Assembly: GCA_030604405.1 (NCBI GenBank)
Contig: JAUVVY010000010.1
Coordinates: forward strand, 1-64,000
Direction of reading: 5' to 3'
DNA length: 64,000 bases
Origin: a bacterium
GTDB taxonomy: Bacteria > Armatimonadota > Zipacnadia > Zipacnadales > UBA11051
Position numbers and translations under genes: made by a program. The notes beneath the pieces are model-generated. The model was not told where the DNA came from, did no database searches, and saw only the letters and a list, made by a program, of their open reading frames with translations. Every line of letters begins with the position of its first letter. Position 1 is the stretch's first letter. Shown one piece after another: positions 53,606 to 62,982 of this stretch.

Positions 53606-56425
53606 ATGGATGTAGCAGCCTTCCTGAAACAAATCGAGGCATCGCTTGATTACGCCGGGCAGATCGTCTATGTCCGCGAGGTCGCCGCGCGTGGGGCTAA
53701 CTACGCCGATCCCGCCGAGCCGCTGCCGGCACCAGTCCAAGCGATGCTGCAGGCCAGCGGCACAGAACGGCTCTACTCCCACCAGGCGCAGGCCATAGAC
53801 AGCTTCCACGCCGGAGAGGATACTCTGATCGTCACCGGCACCGCCTCCGGCAAGTCGCTGTGCTATGTCGTGCCCGTCATTGAGACGTTGCTGGCCGACC
53901 CCGAGGCCACGGCGTTGTTGCTCTTCCCCACCAAGGCGCTTTCACAGGACCAGTTCAAGGGATTTGATGAGGCGTTGACGGCCGCCGGGCTGAATGAGAT
54001 CATGGCGGGTGTGTACGACGGCGACACGCCCTCCGCCACGCGGCGCAAGCTGCGGGATCATGGGTCAGTCATCTTCTCGAACCCCGATATGCTTCATGCA
54101 GGGATCCTGCCGCAGCACGGGCGCTGGGCGCGTTTCCTGGCAAACCTGCGCGTATTGGTGCTGGACGAGCTCCACGTCTATAGCGGCATCTTCGGCTCAA
54201 ATATGGCGAACCTGCTGCGGCGGTTGTTCCGCGTTTGTAGTCACTACGGCTCATCGCCGCAGATCGTGGCGTGCTCGGCGACAATCGCTAATCCGCAGGA
54301 GCTTGGCGAGGAGCTGACCGGCCGGCAAATCACACTGATTGACGAAGACGGCAGCCCTCGGGGCAAGCGCACCTATGTGTTCTGGAACCCGCCCCGAGTG
54401 CGGGCCACCAACTGGCGGTCGCGGCGCAGCGCCAACGTCGAGGCGCACGAGCTGATGGCGATGCTGATCCAACACGATGTGCCCACCATCACCTTCTCCA
54501 AGGCCAAGATGACTGCCGAGATGATCTACCGCTATGTGTGCGAGAAGCTCGGCGAAGAAGCGCCGCAGCTTGTGAAAAAGGTGTCAGCCTACCGGGGCGG
54601 GTATCTGCCCCAGGAGCGGCGCGCAATCGAGCAGCAACTGTTCAGCGGCGAGCTGATGGGCGTGAGCACCACCCGCGCGCTGGAACTGGGAATTGACGTC
54701 GGTGGCCTCGATGCCAGTGTTCTGGTCGGCTACCCGGGGACGCTGGCTTCATTCTTCCAGCAGTCAGGGCGCGCCGGACGCCAGGATCGCGACAGCCTGG
54801 TGATTCTAATCGGCCTGGATACCGCCATCAACCAGTACGTGATGAGCCACCCGGACTACATCTTCGGCCGGCCCGTGGAGCAGGCCGTCATAGATGAGGA
54901 CAACCCCTTCGTGATCACACCCCACCTGCGATGCGCTACCCACGAACTGCCGCTGCAAGAGGCGGAGGGTTGCTTATTTGGCGGCCATTCCGAGATGGTC
55001 CTGCGGGTCCTGGAAGAGAACCGGAAGGTCAAGCAGATCGGCGATATGTGGTATCATGCCGCCACCGAGACGCCGCAGCACGAGGTTTCGCTGCGTGACT
55101 ACGCCGACGCCAATGTGCTGATCGAGGATGTTGACACCGGCGAGATAGTGGGCGAGGTCAATAAGTTCGATGCGCCACCGATTCTGCACCCCGGAGCCAT
55201 CTACATGCACCAGGGCGACACCTACGAGGTGCTGGAGCTTGATCTGGAACGCAAGCTCGCCCGCGTCAGGCGCGTCGAAGTGGATTACTACACACAGCCC
55301 ATCGGCGGCACCGACGTGCATCATGTTGACAACATCCTGCGCGAAAAGCCGTTCGGCAGCGGCACCGCCTACTGGGGCGAAGTGACCGCCTATTTCGATA
55401 CCCGGATGTATGAAAAGGTCCACTTCTACTCCCTTGACGCAATCTCCACGCACGGCGTTGATCTGCCGACCATGCAACTGGAGACAATGGCCGTGTGGCA
55501 GGTGCCACCGGAGGAGTTGATGGAGCGGGCCCGCAAGGCGAATCTGGACACACATAGTGGTCTGCGCGGGATCGGCTATGCGGCCAGGATGCTGCTGCCC
55601 ACCTTCATGACGTGCGATACGCTGGATTTCTCGCACTCCATCGGCAGCGCCAACTCGCCCTGGAACGCCATCTTCATCTACGAGCGCTACCCGCTGGGTC
55701 TGGGTTTCACCGAGAAGGCCTACGAGATGCTGCATGAGATAATGCCCGCCGTGCTGGACCATATCCGCAACTGCCCCTGCCAGGACGGCTGCCCGTGCTG
55801 TGTGGGCAAGCCGCTGCGACAGTACGCGACCTGGAACGTGGCGCGTGGCGAGGCGCATATCCCGTCCAAGCGGGCGGCGCTGATGATCCTGGAGGGCTAC
55901 CTCGCGGAGATGACGAATCTGCAGAATGCTGACGTGGATTCACTAACCGATTCGGAAGCCGATCACGAGCTGCGTCTGGAGACGGCGCTGCGGCGACGCC
56001 TGGAGCGGATGCGCGAACCGCAGATATTCCACCCGATTAGCCCGCGTCCGCAGACGCAGTACCCTGCCGTCGAGGATCCTGAGACGCTGGATGAGCCTGA
56101 TGTTGCAGTGCGGCAGCGGCGGCGTAGGAGTCTGGACAAGGAGCTACGCAAGCGGATCGCAAAGAGCGTACCCTCGGACGAGCTGCCGCCCGACGTGGGC
56201 CGTGTAGAAGCGCCGGAGGGCATGAGCAAGCAGACCAACAAGCCGCCGACACATTTCCCCGGCCGCCCGCGAAAGCAAAGGGAGAAGGTCGGCTCGGACC
56301 GCGACTCGACAGACCCAGGCACGCAGCCGAACGAGGAAGAAGGTGGCGCGGCCATAGAGCAGGACGAGTCGCTGGCCGCGAGAGCGCGGAGGCTGAAGAA
56401 GAAGCGGGAGAAGGATGGGGAGTAG
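53606..56425 (+). CDS. mrfA: MrfA/YprA-like DEAD-box DNA helicase, copy 1
   Basis: A 939-residue superfamily 2 helicase. Motif I is TGTASGKS at 77-84, motif II is DELH at 187-190, motif III ACSATIANP, and motif VI QSGRAGRQDRDS. The C-terminal DUF1998-type part carries a cysteine cluster (Cys723, Cys725, Cys729, Cys731, Cys732 in CPCQDGCPCC), which in B. subtilis MrfA binds zinc. The tail of about 170 residues after position 760 is charged and probably disordered, and is absent from copy 2. The open frame begins in a family B repeat; I start at the ATG at 53606, which has no strong ribosome site. Confidence 0.9.
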   Translation: MDVAAFLKQIEASLDYAGQIVYVREVAARGANYADPAEPLPAPVQAMLQASGTERLYSHQAQAIDSFHAGEDTLIVTGTASGKSLCYVVPVIETLLADPEATALLLFPTKALSQDQFKGFDEALTAAGLNEIMAGVYDGDTPSATRRKLRDHGSVIFSNPDMLHAGILPQHGRWARFLANLRVLVLDELHVYSGIFGSNMANLLRRLFRVCSHYGSSPQIVACSATIANPQELGEELTGRQITLIDEDGSPRGKRTYVFWNPPRVRATNWRSRRSANVEAHELMAMLIQHDVPTITFSKAKMTAEMIYRYVCEKLGEEAPQLVKKVSAYRGGYLPQERRAIEQQLFSGELMGVSTTRALELGIDVGGLDASVLVGYPGTLASFFQQSGRAGRQDRDSLVILIGLDTAINQYVMSHPDYIFGRPVEQAVIDEDNPFVITPHLRCATHELPLQEAEGCLFGGHSEMVLRVLEENRKVKQIGDMWYHAATETPQHEVSLRDYADANVLIEDVDTGEIVGEVNKFDAPPILHPGAIYMHQGDTYEVLELDLERKLARVRRVEVDYYTQPIGGTDVHHVDNILREKPFGSGTAYWGEVTAYFDTRMYEKVHFYSLDAISTHGVDLPTMQLETMAVWQVPPEELMERARKANLDTHSGLRGIGYAARMLLPTFMTCDTLDFSHSIGSANSPWNAIFIYERYPLGLGFTEKAYEMLHEIMPAVLDHIRNCPCQDGCPCCVGKPLRQYATWNVARGEAHIPSKRAALMILEGYLAEMTNLQNADVDSLTDSEADHELRLETALRRRLERMREPQIFHPISPRPQTQYPAVEDPETLDEPDVAVRQRRRRSLDKELRKRIAKSVPSDELPPDVGRVEAPEGMSKQTNKPPTHFPGRPRKQREKVGSDRDSTDPGTQPNEEEGGAAIEQDESLAARARRLKKKREKDGE

Positions 56426-56748
56426 ATAGCCGTGGGCCGGCCTCACCCGCTGCGAAGCAACGGAGTCGGGCTAGAAACAGTAGTTATGCAGATTCTTCTA
56501 ATCGTGAAAGGAGCTGTCGTTGGAGGGGCCGTGTCGAGCGGCGGAATCGAAGATTCCGCAGGGAGCCCGGCCCGCGCAGAACGCTATCCTGGCGAGCCCT
56601 CCGCACCCAAACGGCCAACGACAACGGCTGGGCCAGGCTTGTCTGTTTCGCTTCGCGAAACAGCCTGCGACAGGCCCCTCCATTACGGCAACGGCCGACG
56701 GCTGCGGCGGACAAGCCCACGCGATGATGGACTGCTTAGGAGATGCTA
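56426..56748. repeat. Gap between the two helicase genes, with repeat units
   Basis: GGAGGGGCC near 56521 pairs with GGCCCCTCC near 56683, enclosing shorter hairpins such as TGTTTCGC-TTC-GCGAAACA (56643-56661). The stretch 56615-56695 (GACAACGGCTGGGCC to GGCCCCTCCATTACGGCAAC) is related to the 62-bp tandem repeats at 22831. A GGCGGACAAGCCCACGCGAT unit follows. No gene is supported. AGGAG at 56738-56742 is the ribosome site of the second helicase. Confidence 0.65.
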
Positions 56749-59082
56749 ATGGATGTAGAAACCTTCCTGAACCGCATTGCTGACCACGAATTGTTTGCGG
56801 ACCAGATCGTGCACGTGGAGGTCATACCCGAGCGGCCTGCAGTGTATGCCGATGTGCCGGGCGGGCTGCATCCGGCAGTACAGGCGGCGCTTGAGCAGCA
56901 GAACACCAGCCGGCTCTACAGCCACCAGGCTGAGGCAATAGCGAATATCAGACAGGCCAGGAACGTCGTCATCGTCACTGCGACGGCTTCCGGAAAGACG
57001 CTCTGCTATAACATACCGATCGTCGAAACGCTGGCGGAGGACAGCGCGGCCACAGCGCTTTGCATCTACCCCACCAAGGCGCTGGCTCAGGACCAGCTCC
57101 GCGGCATCGGCCAGTTCAACCTGCCTGACGAGGGCGTCGAATTCCTGGCCGGTACCTATGACGGCGATACCCCGCAGAACCTGCGCCGCAGGCTTCGCGA
57201 CGGGGCCAATATCATCCTGACCAACCCCGACATGCTGCACCAGGGCATCCTGCCCCAGCACGCGCGCTGGAACCGCTTCTTCACACAGCTAAGATACGTT
57301 GTCATTGACGAGGTGCACGCCTACCGCGGGGTGTTCGGCTCGCATCTGGCCAACGTGCTGCGGCGGATGCGGCGGATATGCGAACACTACGGCTGCTCGC
57401 CGCAGTTCGTCTGCTGCTCAGCGACTATCGCCAACCCCCGGGAGCACGCCGAGGGCATCACCGGCCAGCCGATGGAGCTGATCACCAATGACGGCTCACC
57501 ACGCGGCCCCAAGCGGTTCGTGCTGTGGAACCCGCCGCCGCAGGAGCGGGCCGCGCGTGGCAAGCCGGACCACTGGCGGGTGGGCGGCGACCGCAAAAGC
57601 CCGCTGTGGGAAGGCGTCCATCTGCTGACGGCGCTGGTGCAGGAGGGCATCCAGACGATCGCATTTGTGCGCACGCGGCTGGCCGCCGAACTCATCTTCA
57701 AGAACACGCGTGACCTCTTGCGGCCAAAGTCACGGCGCTTGTCTGAATCGGTACACGCCTATCGCGGCGGCTACCTACCTGAGGAACGGCGCGAGATCGA
57801 AAGGCAACTGGTAAGCAAGGAGATAATGGGGGTGGCCAGCACCAACGCGCTGGAACTGGGCATTGACATCGGTAGCCTCGACGCCTGCGTTCTGGTCGGC
57901 TACCCGGGCACCGTGGCCAGCCTCTGGCAGCAGGCCGGACGCGCGGGTCGGGGTGTCGAAGAATCGATCGTTTTCCTGGTGGGACAAAACACGCCGATGG
58001 ACCAGTACCTGATGACCCACTCTGACTACATTTTCGCCCAGAGTCCCGAACAGGCCGTCGTTGATGCCGACAATCCGCATATCGCCATCGGCCATATTCG
58101 GTGCGCCGCGTATGAGCTGCCGCTGGCCGATGAAGAGGTTGAGGTCTTCGGACCGTATGCGGATGTGGTGCTCGAACTGCTCGAGGAAGAACAGCTCGTC
58201 AAACATCTGCAGGGGCACTGGTACTGGGCGTCTTCGGAGTATCCGGCCGCCGATGTCAACCTGCGCAATATCGCCGGCCCGGTCTATACTATCCAGGATG
58301 AGGCTGAAGGCCAAAGGGTAATCGGCACGATTGACCAACTGAGCGCCCTGAGCCAGCTCCACGACCATGCTGTCTATATCCACGGTGCGGAGACCTACTT
58401 CGTCAACCGGCTCGACCTTGAACAGAAGATCGCGCATGTCGAGAAATGCGACCTGGACTACTACACGCAGTCAATTCAGACATCGCAACTGCGCATAGAT
58501 GAGACCGAAAAGCAGCAAGAGTGGCGCGGCGGACTCGCCGGCTTCGGGGATGTTACGGTCACTACCTCGATACCAATGTTCAAGAAGATCCGCTTCCACT
58601 CGCGCGATAGCCTCGGCTTCGAGGAGCTGGAGCTGCCGCCGCAGACGCTGGAGACGGTGGCGATGTGGCTCGCGCCGCCGGAGCAACTGGCCGACCGGAT
58701 GTTGCAGCAGAAGATGATCGTGGGCGAGGCGCTCATCGGGATCGCCAATGTGGTGGTCGAGGTCGCACCGTTTTTCGTCATGTGCGACACCCAGGACATC
58801 GGCACCGTGGTGGAGGCAAGCTGCCTGAAGCGGGATGCGCTGTTTCTGCACGATCGCTATCCGGGCGGCATGGGCTATGCGCGGCGCTGCCTGGACTGCA
58901 TCGAGGACCTGATGGCGGCGGTGCACACCGTCATCAGCGAATGTGGCTGCGAGGACGGTTGCCCGTCGTGTGTCGGGTCTGCGGTGCCGGCCTTCGCGAT
59001 GACCGACCTGGATAGTGCCGTCCGGGGGCGGATTCCGGATAAGCGGGCTGCGCTATATCTGCTCGACGCGTTATTCAAATAG
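56749..59082 (+). CDS. MrfA/YprA-like DEAD-box DNA helicase, copy 2
   Basis: A 777-residue paralogue of the helicase at 53606, similar over its whole length except for the missing charged tail. Motif I is TATASGKT, motif II DEVH in YVVIDEVHAYRG, motif III CCSATIANP, and motif VI QAGRAGRGVEES. The C-terminal cysteine cluster is ECGCEDGCPSCVGS. AGGAG precedes the second of two in-frame ATGs (56743, 56749) by 6 nt. The two paralogues in tandem after one MrfB-like nuclease suggest a specialised or two-headed repair system; this is inference. Confidence 0.9.
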   Translation: MDVETFLNRIADHELFADQIVHVEVIPERPAVYADVPGGLHPAVQAALEQQNTSRLYSHQAEAIANIRQARNVVIVTATASGKTLCYNIPIVETLAEDSAATALCIYPTKALAQDQLRGIGQFNLPDEGVEFLAGTYDGDTPQNLRRRLRDGANIILTNPDMLHQGILPQHARWNRFFTQLRYVVIDEVHAYRGVFGSHLANVLRRMRRICEHYGCSPQFVCCSATIANPREHAEGITGQPMELITNDGSPRGPKRFVLWNPPPQERAARGKPDHWRVGGDRKSPLWEGVHLLTALVQEGIQTIAFVRTRLAAELIFKNTRDLLRPKSRRLSESVHAYRGGYLPEERREIERQLVSKEIMGVASTNALELGIDIGSLDACVLVGYPGTVASLWQQAGRAGRGVEESIVFLVGQNTPMDQYLMTHSDYIFAQSPEQAVVDADNPHIAIGHIRCAAYELPLADEEVEVFGPYADVVLELLEEEQLVKHLQGHWYWASSEYPAADVNLRNIAGPVYTIQDEAEGQRVIGTIDQLSALSQLHDHAVYIHGAETYFVNRLDLEQKIAHVEKCDLDYYTQSIQTSQLRIDETEKQQEWRGGLAGFGDVTVTTSIPMFKKIRFHSRDSLGFEELELPPQTLETVAMWLAPPEQLADRMLQQKMIVGEALIGIANVVVEVAPFFVMCDTQDIGTVVEASCLKRDALFLHDRYPGGMGYARRCLDCIEDLMAAVHTVISECGCEDGCPSCVGSAVPAFAMTDLDSAVRGRIPDKRAALYLLDALFK

Positions 59083-59107
59083 GGCATCTTGCCGGGAGGT
59101 GACTGGG

Positions 59108-60547
59108 ATGTTTAGTCGGTCGCTGCTGTTGACGGATGATGACCTGCAACGCATCGAAGACGCGGCGCTGCGGATTCTTGCTGAGGCGGGGATGCGCTTT
59201 GAAAGCGAGCGGCTGCTGGACTATCTGGAGGCCGGCGGTGCGCGGATTGATCCGGCCCGCTACCGTGCTTGCTTGTCCGAGGAGATGGTGGGGAGAGCAT
59301 TTGAGGTCCTTAAGCCATCCACCGAGGAGCATGATGTTGCCCGCCTCGTCTCCCGCGAAATGGGCGAGGAGTTCAGCCTGGACTTCGGCTACGAGGCGTT
59401 CTTCCTGTACGACTGGCCGCAGAAAGACCGCAGAGGGGCAGATGAGAGCGACATCATCGAGCTGATTAAGCTGGGCGATGTCATCCCCGAAGTCGGCACT
59501 GTCGGACTTCCAGTACTCAACTCCAGGACCGACCAGCGCATCGAGGCCCTGGAGGCGGTGGCCTTGCTGCTGCGTTATACGGGCAAGCATCGCGGGGCCG
59601 GCATCCGCACACCCGCGCAAGTGCCGTACATGATTGAAATTGACCAACTGCTCGGCTACACGGCGACCAATCCGCACTTCGTGCAGACCGGCCGCTGCAT
59701 GATCTCGCCGCTATCATTTGGGGCGGATGCCTGCGGGATATTCGAGGCGCTGATTGACAACGGTTACGACAAAAGCTTATGGGTCGCCACGATGCCGATT
59801 GCCGGTGGCACCAGCCCGGTGACAGCGGCGGGCACGGTGGCGGTACTGGTGGCCGAGATCATCGGCGGCTGGGTGCTGGCCAAGTGCATCAACCCGGAAG
59901 CTGTCGTCGAGGCTACGATCATCAGCGGGACGATGGATATGCGGCGGGTGTCGGCCGCTTTCGCTGCACCTGAGGCGCTGCTGCAGGACATCGCCACGGC
60001 GGAATTCTTCCGGCGGCGCTACGGGATCAAAGTCGGCTACGATCCGAGCTACATAGATGCCAAGGTACCCGGCCTGCAGGCGGCATACGAAAAGACCTAC
60101 AAGCAGGTGGCTTTGGGCCTGTGCCTGGGGCCGGCGCTGACCGTCGGAGGGCTGGAGGGATGTGCCACCTTCTCGCCGACCCAGGCGATGCTGGAGATTG
60201 ATTTGAACCAGGGCCTGTGGCGATTCTTCCAGGGCATTGACTGCAGCGATGAACGCCTGGCCACCGATGAGATAATTGCAGCCTGCAATGCCGATCTGAA
60301 AAGCTTCATGCAGACTGACCACACGCTGGATAACTATCGCGAGGCGCTGTGGGATCCGGAGTTTCTCCTGCGGGGCCCCTGGACCGATGGCGCAACGGAG
60401 TGGACTCAGGCCAACAGCCTGCTCGATGCGGCGGACGAAAAATGGCGCGAGTTGCTGAAGCAATATGAGGCGCCCGAGGTGGACGAGGACCAGCTCCGCG
60501 AGGTCGAGGCCGTCATTGATCGAGCGCGTGCAGAGCTTTGTGGATAG
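59108..60547 (+). CDS. MttB-family corrinoid methyltransferase, non-pyrrolysine type
   Basis: A 479-residue TIM-barrel protein of the trimethylamine methyltransferase (MttB) superfamily. Typical segments are DDLQRIEDAALRILAEAGMR, FVQTGRCMISPLSFG, MPIAGGTSPVTAAGTVAVLV and LGLCLGPALTVGGLEG. The frame reads through without an in-frame TAG, so it is a non-pyrrolysine member; characterised ones demethylate glycine betaine, proline betaine or carnitine, passing the methyl to a corrinoid protein. No corrinoid protein gene is in the window. GGGAGGT lies 7 nt before the ATG. It is 26 bp after the helicase stop, with an oxidoreductase gene convergent on it. Confidence 0.85.
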   Translation: MFSRSLLLTDDDLQRIEDAALRILAEAGMRFESERLLDYLEAGGARIDPARYRACLSEEMVGRAFEVLKPSTEEHDVARLVSREMGEEFSLDFGYEAFFLYDWPQKDRRGADESDIIELIKLGDVIPEVGTVGLPVLNSRTDQRIEALEAVALLLRYTGKHRGAGIRTPAQVPYMIEIDQLLGYTATNPHFVQTGRCMISPLSFGADACGIFEALIDNGYDKSLWVATMPIAGGTSPVTAAGTVAVLVAEIIGGWVLAKCINPEAVVEATIISGTMDMRRVSAAFAAPEALLQDIATAEFFRRRYGIKVGYDPSYIDAKVPGLQAAYEKTYKQVALGLCLGPALTVGGLEGCATFSPTQAMLEIDLNQGLWRFFQGIDCSDERLATDEIIAACNADLKSFMQTDHTLDNYREALWDPEFLLRGPWTDGATEWTQANSLLDAADEKWRELLKQYEAPEVDEDQLREVEAVIDRARAELCG

Positions 60548-60562
60548 CCGGCTCTTGAGACC

Positions 60563-61597
60563 TCAACGTATGGCAAGGGCAAGCGGGAGATCAATCCTCT
60601 GCCCCGTTTCCATGCTCTGTACGGCCGCAACGAAGACCTCCTGGGCCTTGTAGCCGTCTTCGCCGCTTGCTCTGGGCGTATCCTCGCCACGGATGGCATT
60701 GATGAAGCCCGCAAGCTGGCCGTCGAACCAGGTGTTGCTGTCGCGGCGGTTCTCAAACGGGATCGTCTCAACCTCGCCGTCGGCCTTCGAGATGTCAATG
60801 AGCCACTCGTCATCTTCCTGCCGGGGCTGGTGGATGCTGCCGTCCGGGCCGATGACATCGAGGCCGCCAAAGCCGCTGTGGGCGCCGCGCGGCAGGCTCC
60901 ACGACCATTGCACCAGGGCCTGGTCGCCACTTTCGAATTGTAGAATGACGATGGTGTTATCCAGCACGGAGCCGTAATTGGCCATGTGATTCATGTAAGC
61001 GGTCACAGAGGCGACATCACCGAACGTGTAGCGCAGAAAGTCAATGTCGTGGGAGCCGCTTTCGGTAAGCGGGCCGTCGCTGAACTCGCCGTTGCAATAC
61101 CACTCGCCGTAGTTGGGCGGGCCGGGCGCTGTGCCGGCCGCGATGCACCGCCACATGCACGGCCTGCCGGCCTTGCCCTCATGGATCATCTTGCGCATCT
61201 GGCCCCAGTTGTCGTCATAGCGGCACACAAGGGCCATCGCCAGTACGGTGCCGGCCTCTTCGTGCGCATCAATCATCGCGCGGCAGTCTTGCAGCGTACG
61301 CGCCATCGGCTTCTCGCACAGCGCATGTTTGCCGGCTTGGGCCGCCTTGATCCCAGCATCTGCGTGGAACTGCGTCGGGATGCCGACAATCACCGCGTCC
61401 ACGTCAGCCATCTCCACCAGCTCGTCATAACTGCCACAACTACGTGCTGCGCCGACTTCTTCGGCCCGCGCCCTGGCCAGGTCCTCATTGGCATCCGCGA
61501 TGCAGACGATCTCAGCGTTTTCGTTGGCCTGGATGGCGGGGATGTGTGATTGGCTTATCGCTCCGCCGCCGATCATTCCAAAGCGAATCCTGTCCAT
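60563..61597 (-). CDS. Gfo/Idh/MocA-family oxidoreductase
   Basis: A 344-residue NAD(P)-dependent sugar or inositol oxidoreductase. The Rossmann start is RFGMIGGGAISQSHIPAI with the acidic end of the second strand at IADAN. The CEKPMART motif and the downstream ESGSHDIDFLRYTFGDV region are typical. Substrates in the family include glucose-fructose, myo-inositol and N-acetyl sugars; the substrate here is unknown. AGGAGG precedes the ATG. It is followed upstream on the same strand by the GNAT gene and the UroD-family gene. Confidence 0.9.
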   Translation of the reverse strand: MDRIRFGMIGGGAISQSHIPAIQANENAEIVCIADANEDLARARAEEVGAARSCGSYDELVEMADVDAVIVGIPTQFHADAGIKAAQAGKHALCEKPMARTLQDCRAMIDAHEEAGTVLAMALVCRYDDNWGQMRKMIHEGKAGRPCMWRCIAAGTAPGPPNYGEWYCNGEFSDGPLTESGSHDIDFLRYTFGDVASVTAYMNHMANYGSVLDNTIVILQFESGDQALVQWSWSLPRGAHSGFGGLDVIGPDGSIHQPRQEDDEWLIDISKADGEVETIPFENRRDSNTWFDGQLAGFINAIRGEDTPRASGEDGYKAQEVFVAAVQSMETGQRIDLPLALAIR

Positions 61598-61645
61598 GAA
61601 ATGCTGCCTCCTGATTTAGATGTGCGTAATTTCCGCGAGCACTTG

Positions 61646-62848
61646 CTAAATGTAGTCGAGCGGATGGTATTCCCAATGGCAGTACGGGAACGCCCTGGCC
61701 AGTGCAGCGATGTCGCCGTCGCCGGCCCCGTACGCCGTCACCCGGTGCTCCCGAATGGCCGATTGCAGGTCCAGTTGGCACAGCAGCAGCCGCGTCAGGT
61801 GGTCCTCTTTCATCTCCAGAGTAATAGTCTTCGCGCTTGCCGGCGGGTCCTGGAGCAGGTAGTCGGCCTCCGGCGTGAACGCCTCGATGCGCATGCCTGC
61901 CAGTTCCGGCATCTGGCGCAAGGTCTTCTGTGCGAGGTCCGGCGCGTCGAGCAAGTGGGCCATGATAAACATTGAGCCTTCGGCGCGGGTCCTGCCGCTG
62001 AAACTAAGCGACCGCGCCAGCCCACAATACAGGCCGTCGTCCGGCCCGGAGATAGTCAGAGACGTGCCCAGTTCGGCAGCTTGCGTGGCGGCGGCCATGA
62101 GCAGGCCGTGCGCGATGGCCTGGTCGCCGCCTCGGGTTGCCATTTCCGCTATCTGCAGGTTCTCGCCCTTGACCCATCTTGCCAGCAGAGCGTAGCCGGC
62201 CAGGCCGTCGTCATCTTCGGCGAGCGCGAAATAGAAATCGCTTTTCAGCTCGGCGTATTGTATGGAATTGAAGGCCCGGGCGTGATAGCCGGGCACTCGC
62301 TGCGGATAGCCGCCAAAACAGCCGTAGGCGCTGACGAAAACGTCCAGCACCTCACCTTCTCTGTTCAGGAACTCCTCGGCATCGCAGAAGCGCACGCCGT
62401 CGGCCACCCGTCCATTCGGCGCCTGCCAGACCAGGTTGCGATAGAACACCGTGTCATAGTGGGCGGTTCTGGCGTAGAAGCGGTAGCCCGGGCTGCGCTC
62501 GCCGCCGCGATAGACCATCATCACATCGGCCTGGGCGGGGAGGAACTGCCTGGCGGCCGCCATCATCTTTGAGCCGACGCCCTGGCTGCGCAGCCGCTCG
62601 TAAACGCAGACCGAATACTCGAACGCAGCACGGATGACCAGGCCCGGCCTGACGACGAAATCGCGCAGGTGGAAGGGCACCGCGCCGACGACCTTGCCGT
62701 CTTCCAGAGCGATGGCTGCAGTGGTCGGCTGCCGGCACCACCGCTCCCAGATCTCTATATCTATGGCGAGGTCCCCGCTCCAGACGCTGTTGTGGACTTC
62801 CACATATCCGGGCCCATCCTGCGGCTGATATTCGCGCGCCTCGATCAT
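61646..62848 (-). CDS. GNAT-family N-acetyltransferase-like protein
   Basis: A 400-residue protein. The N-terminal part, MIEAREYQPQDGPGYVEVHN, then FEYSVCVYERLRSQGVGSKM, contains the acetyl-CoA-binding V-x-x-x-x-R-x-x-G-V/I-G pattern of a GNAT domain. A second, divergent GNAT-like domain is likely at about 195-310 (EDDDGLAGYALLARWVKGEN). Substrate unknown. I set the start at the ATG at 62848, with AAGGTGA upstream; the open frame extends another 32 codons through a family A repeat, which is not protein-coding in origin. Confidence 0.75.
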   Translation of the reverse strand: MIEAREYQPQDGPGYVEVHNSVWSGDLAIDIEIWERWCRQPTTAAIALEDGKVVGAVPFHLRDFVVRPGLVIRAAFEYSVCVYERLRSQGVGSKMMAAARQFLPAQADVMMVYRGGERSPGYRFYARTAHYDTVFYRNLVWQAPNGRVADGVRFCDAEEFLNREGEVLDVFVSAYGCFGGYPQRVPGYHARAFNSIQYAELKSDFYFALAEDDDGLAGYALLARWVKGENLQIAEMATRGGDQAIAHGLLMAAATQAAELGTSLTISGPDDGLYCGLARSLSFSGRTRAEGSMFIMAHLLDAPDLAQKTLRQMPELAGMRIEAFTPEADYLLQDPPASAKTITLEMKEDHLTRLLLCQLDLQSAIREHRVTAYGAGDGDIAALARAFPYCHWEYHPLDYI

Positions 62849-62869
62849 TGTCGGTGTCACCTTTACGGA

Positions 62870-62895
62870 GTCGGGCTGGAAGCCCGACCCACGGG
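62870..62895. repeat. Family A hairpin upstream of the GNAT gene
   Basis: GTCGGGCTGGAAGCCCGAC with CCACGGG and then five T residues on the plus strand. It lies directly before the ribosome site of the minus-strand GNAT gene. In the minus direction it encodes the RGSGFQPDS peptide if translated, the same as in the heparinase-like gene. Confidence 0.8.
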
Positions 62896-62982
62896 TTTTT
62901 GGGGATGCCCGACCTACGCGATGTCTGAGTGCAAAACAGACCAAATAATATTGCGCGGATTTGTGCAGTCTGGGGCTAGTAC

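Noticed and set aside
59108..60547. Pyrrolysine-containing MttB
   Set aside because: The reading frame has no in-frame TAG codon and is full length without one.
62849..62944. N-terminal extension of the GNAT protein
   Set aside because: These 32 codons run through a family A repeat, and a good ribosome site precedes the internal ATG at 62848.
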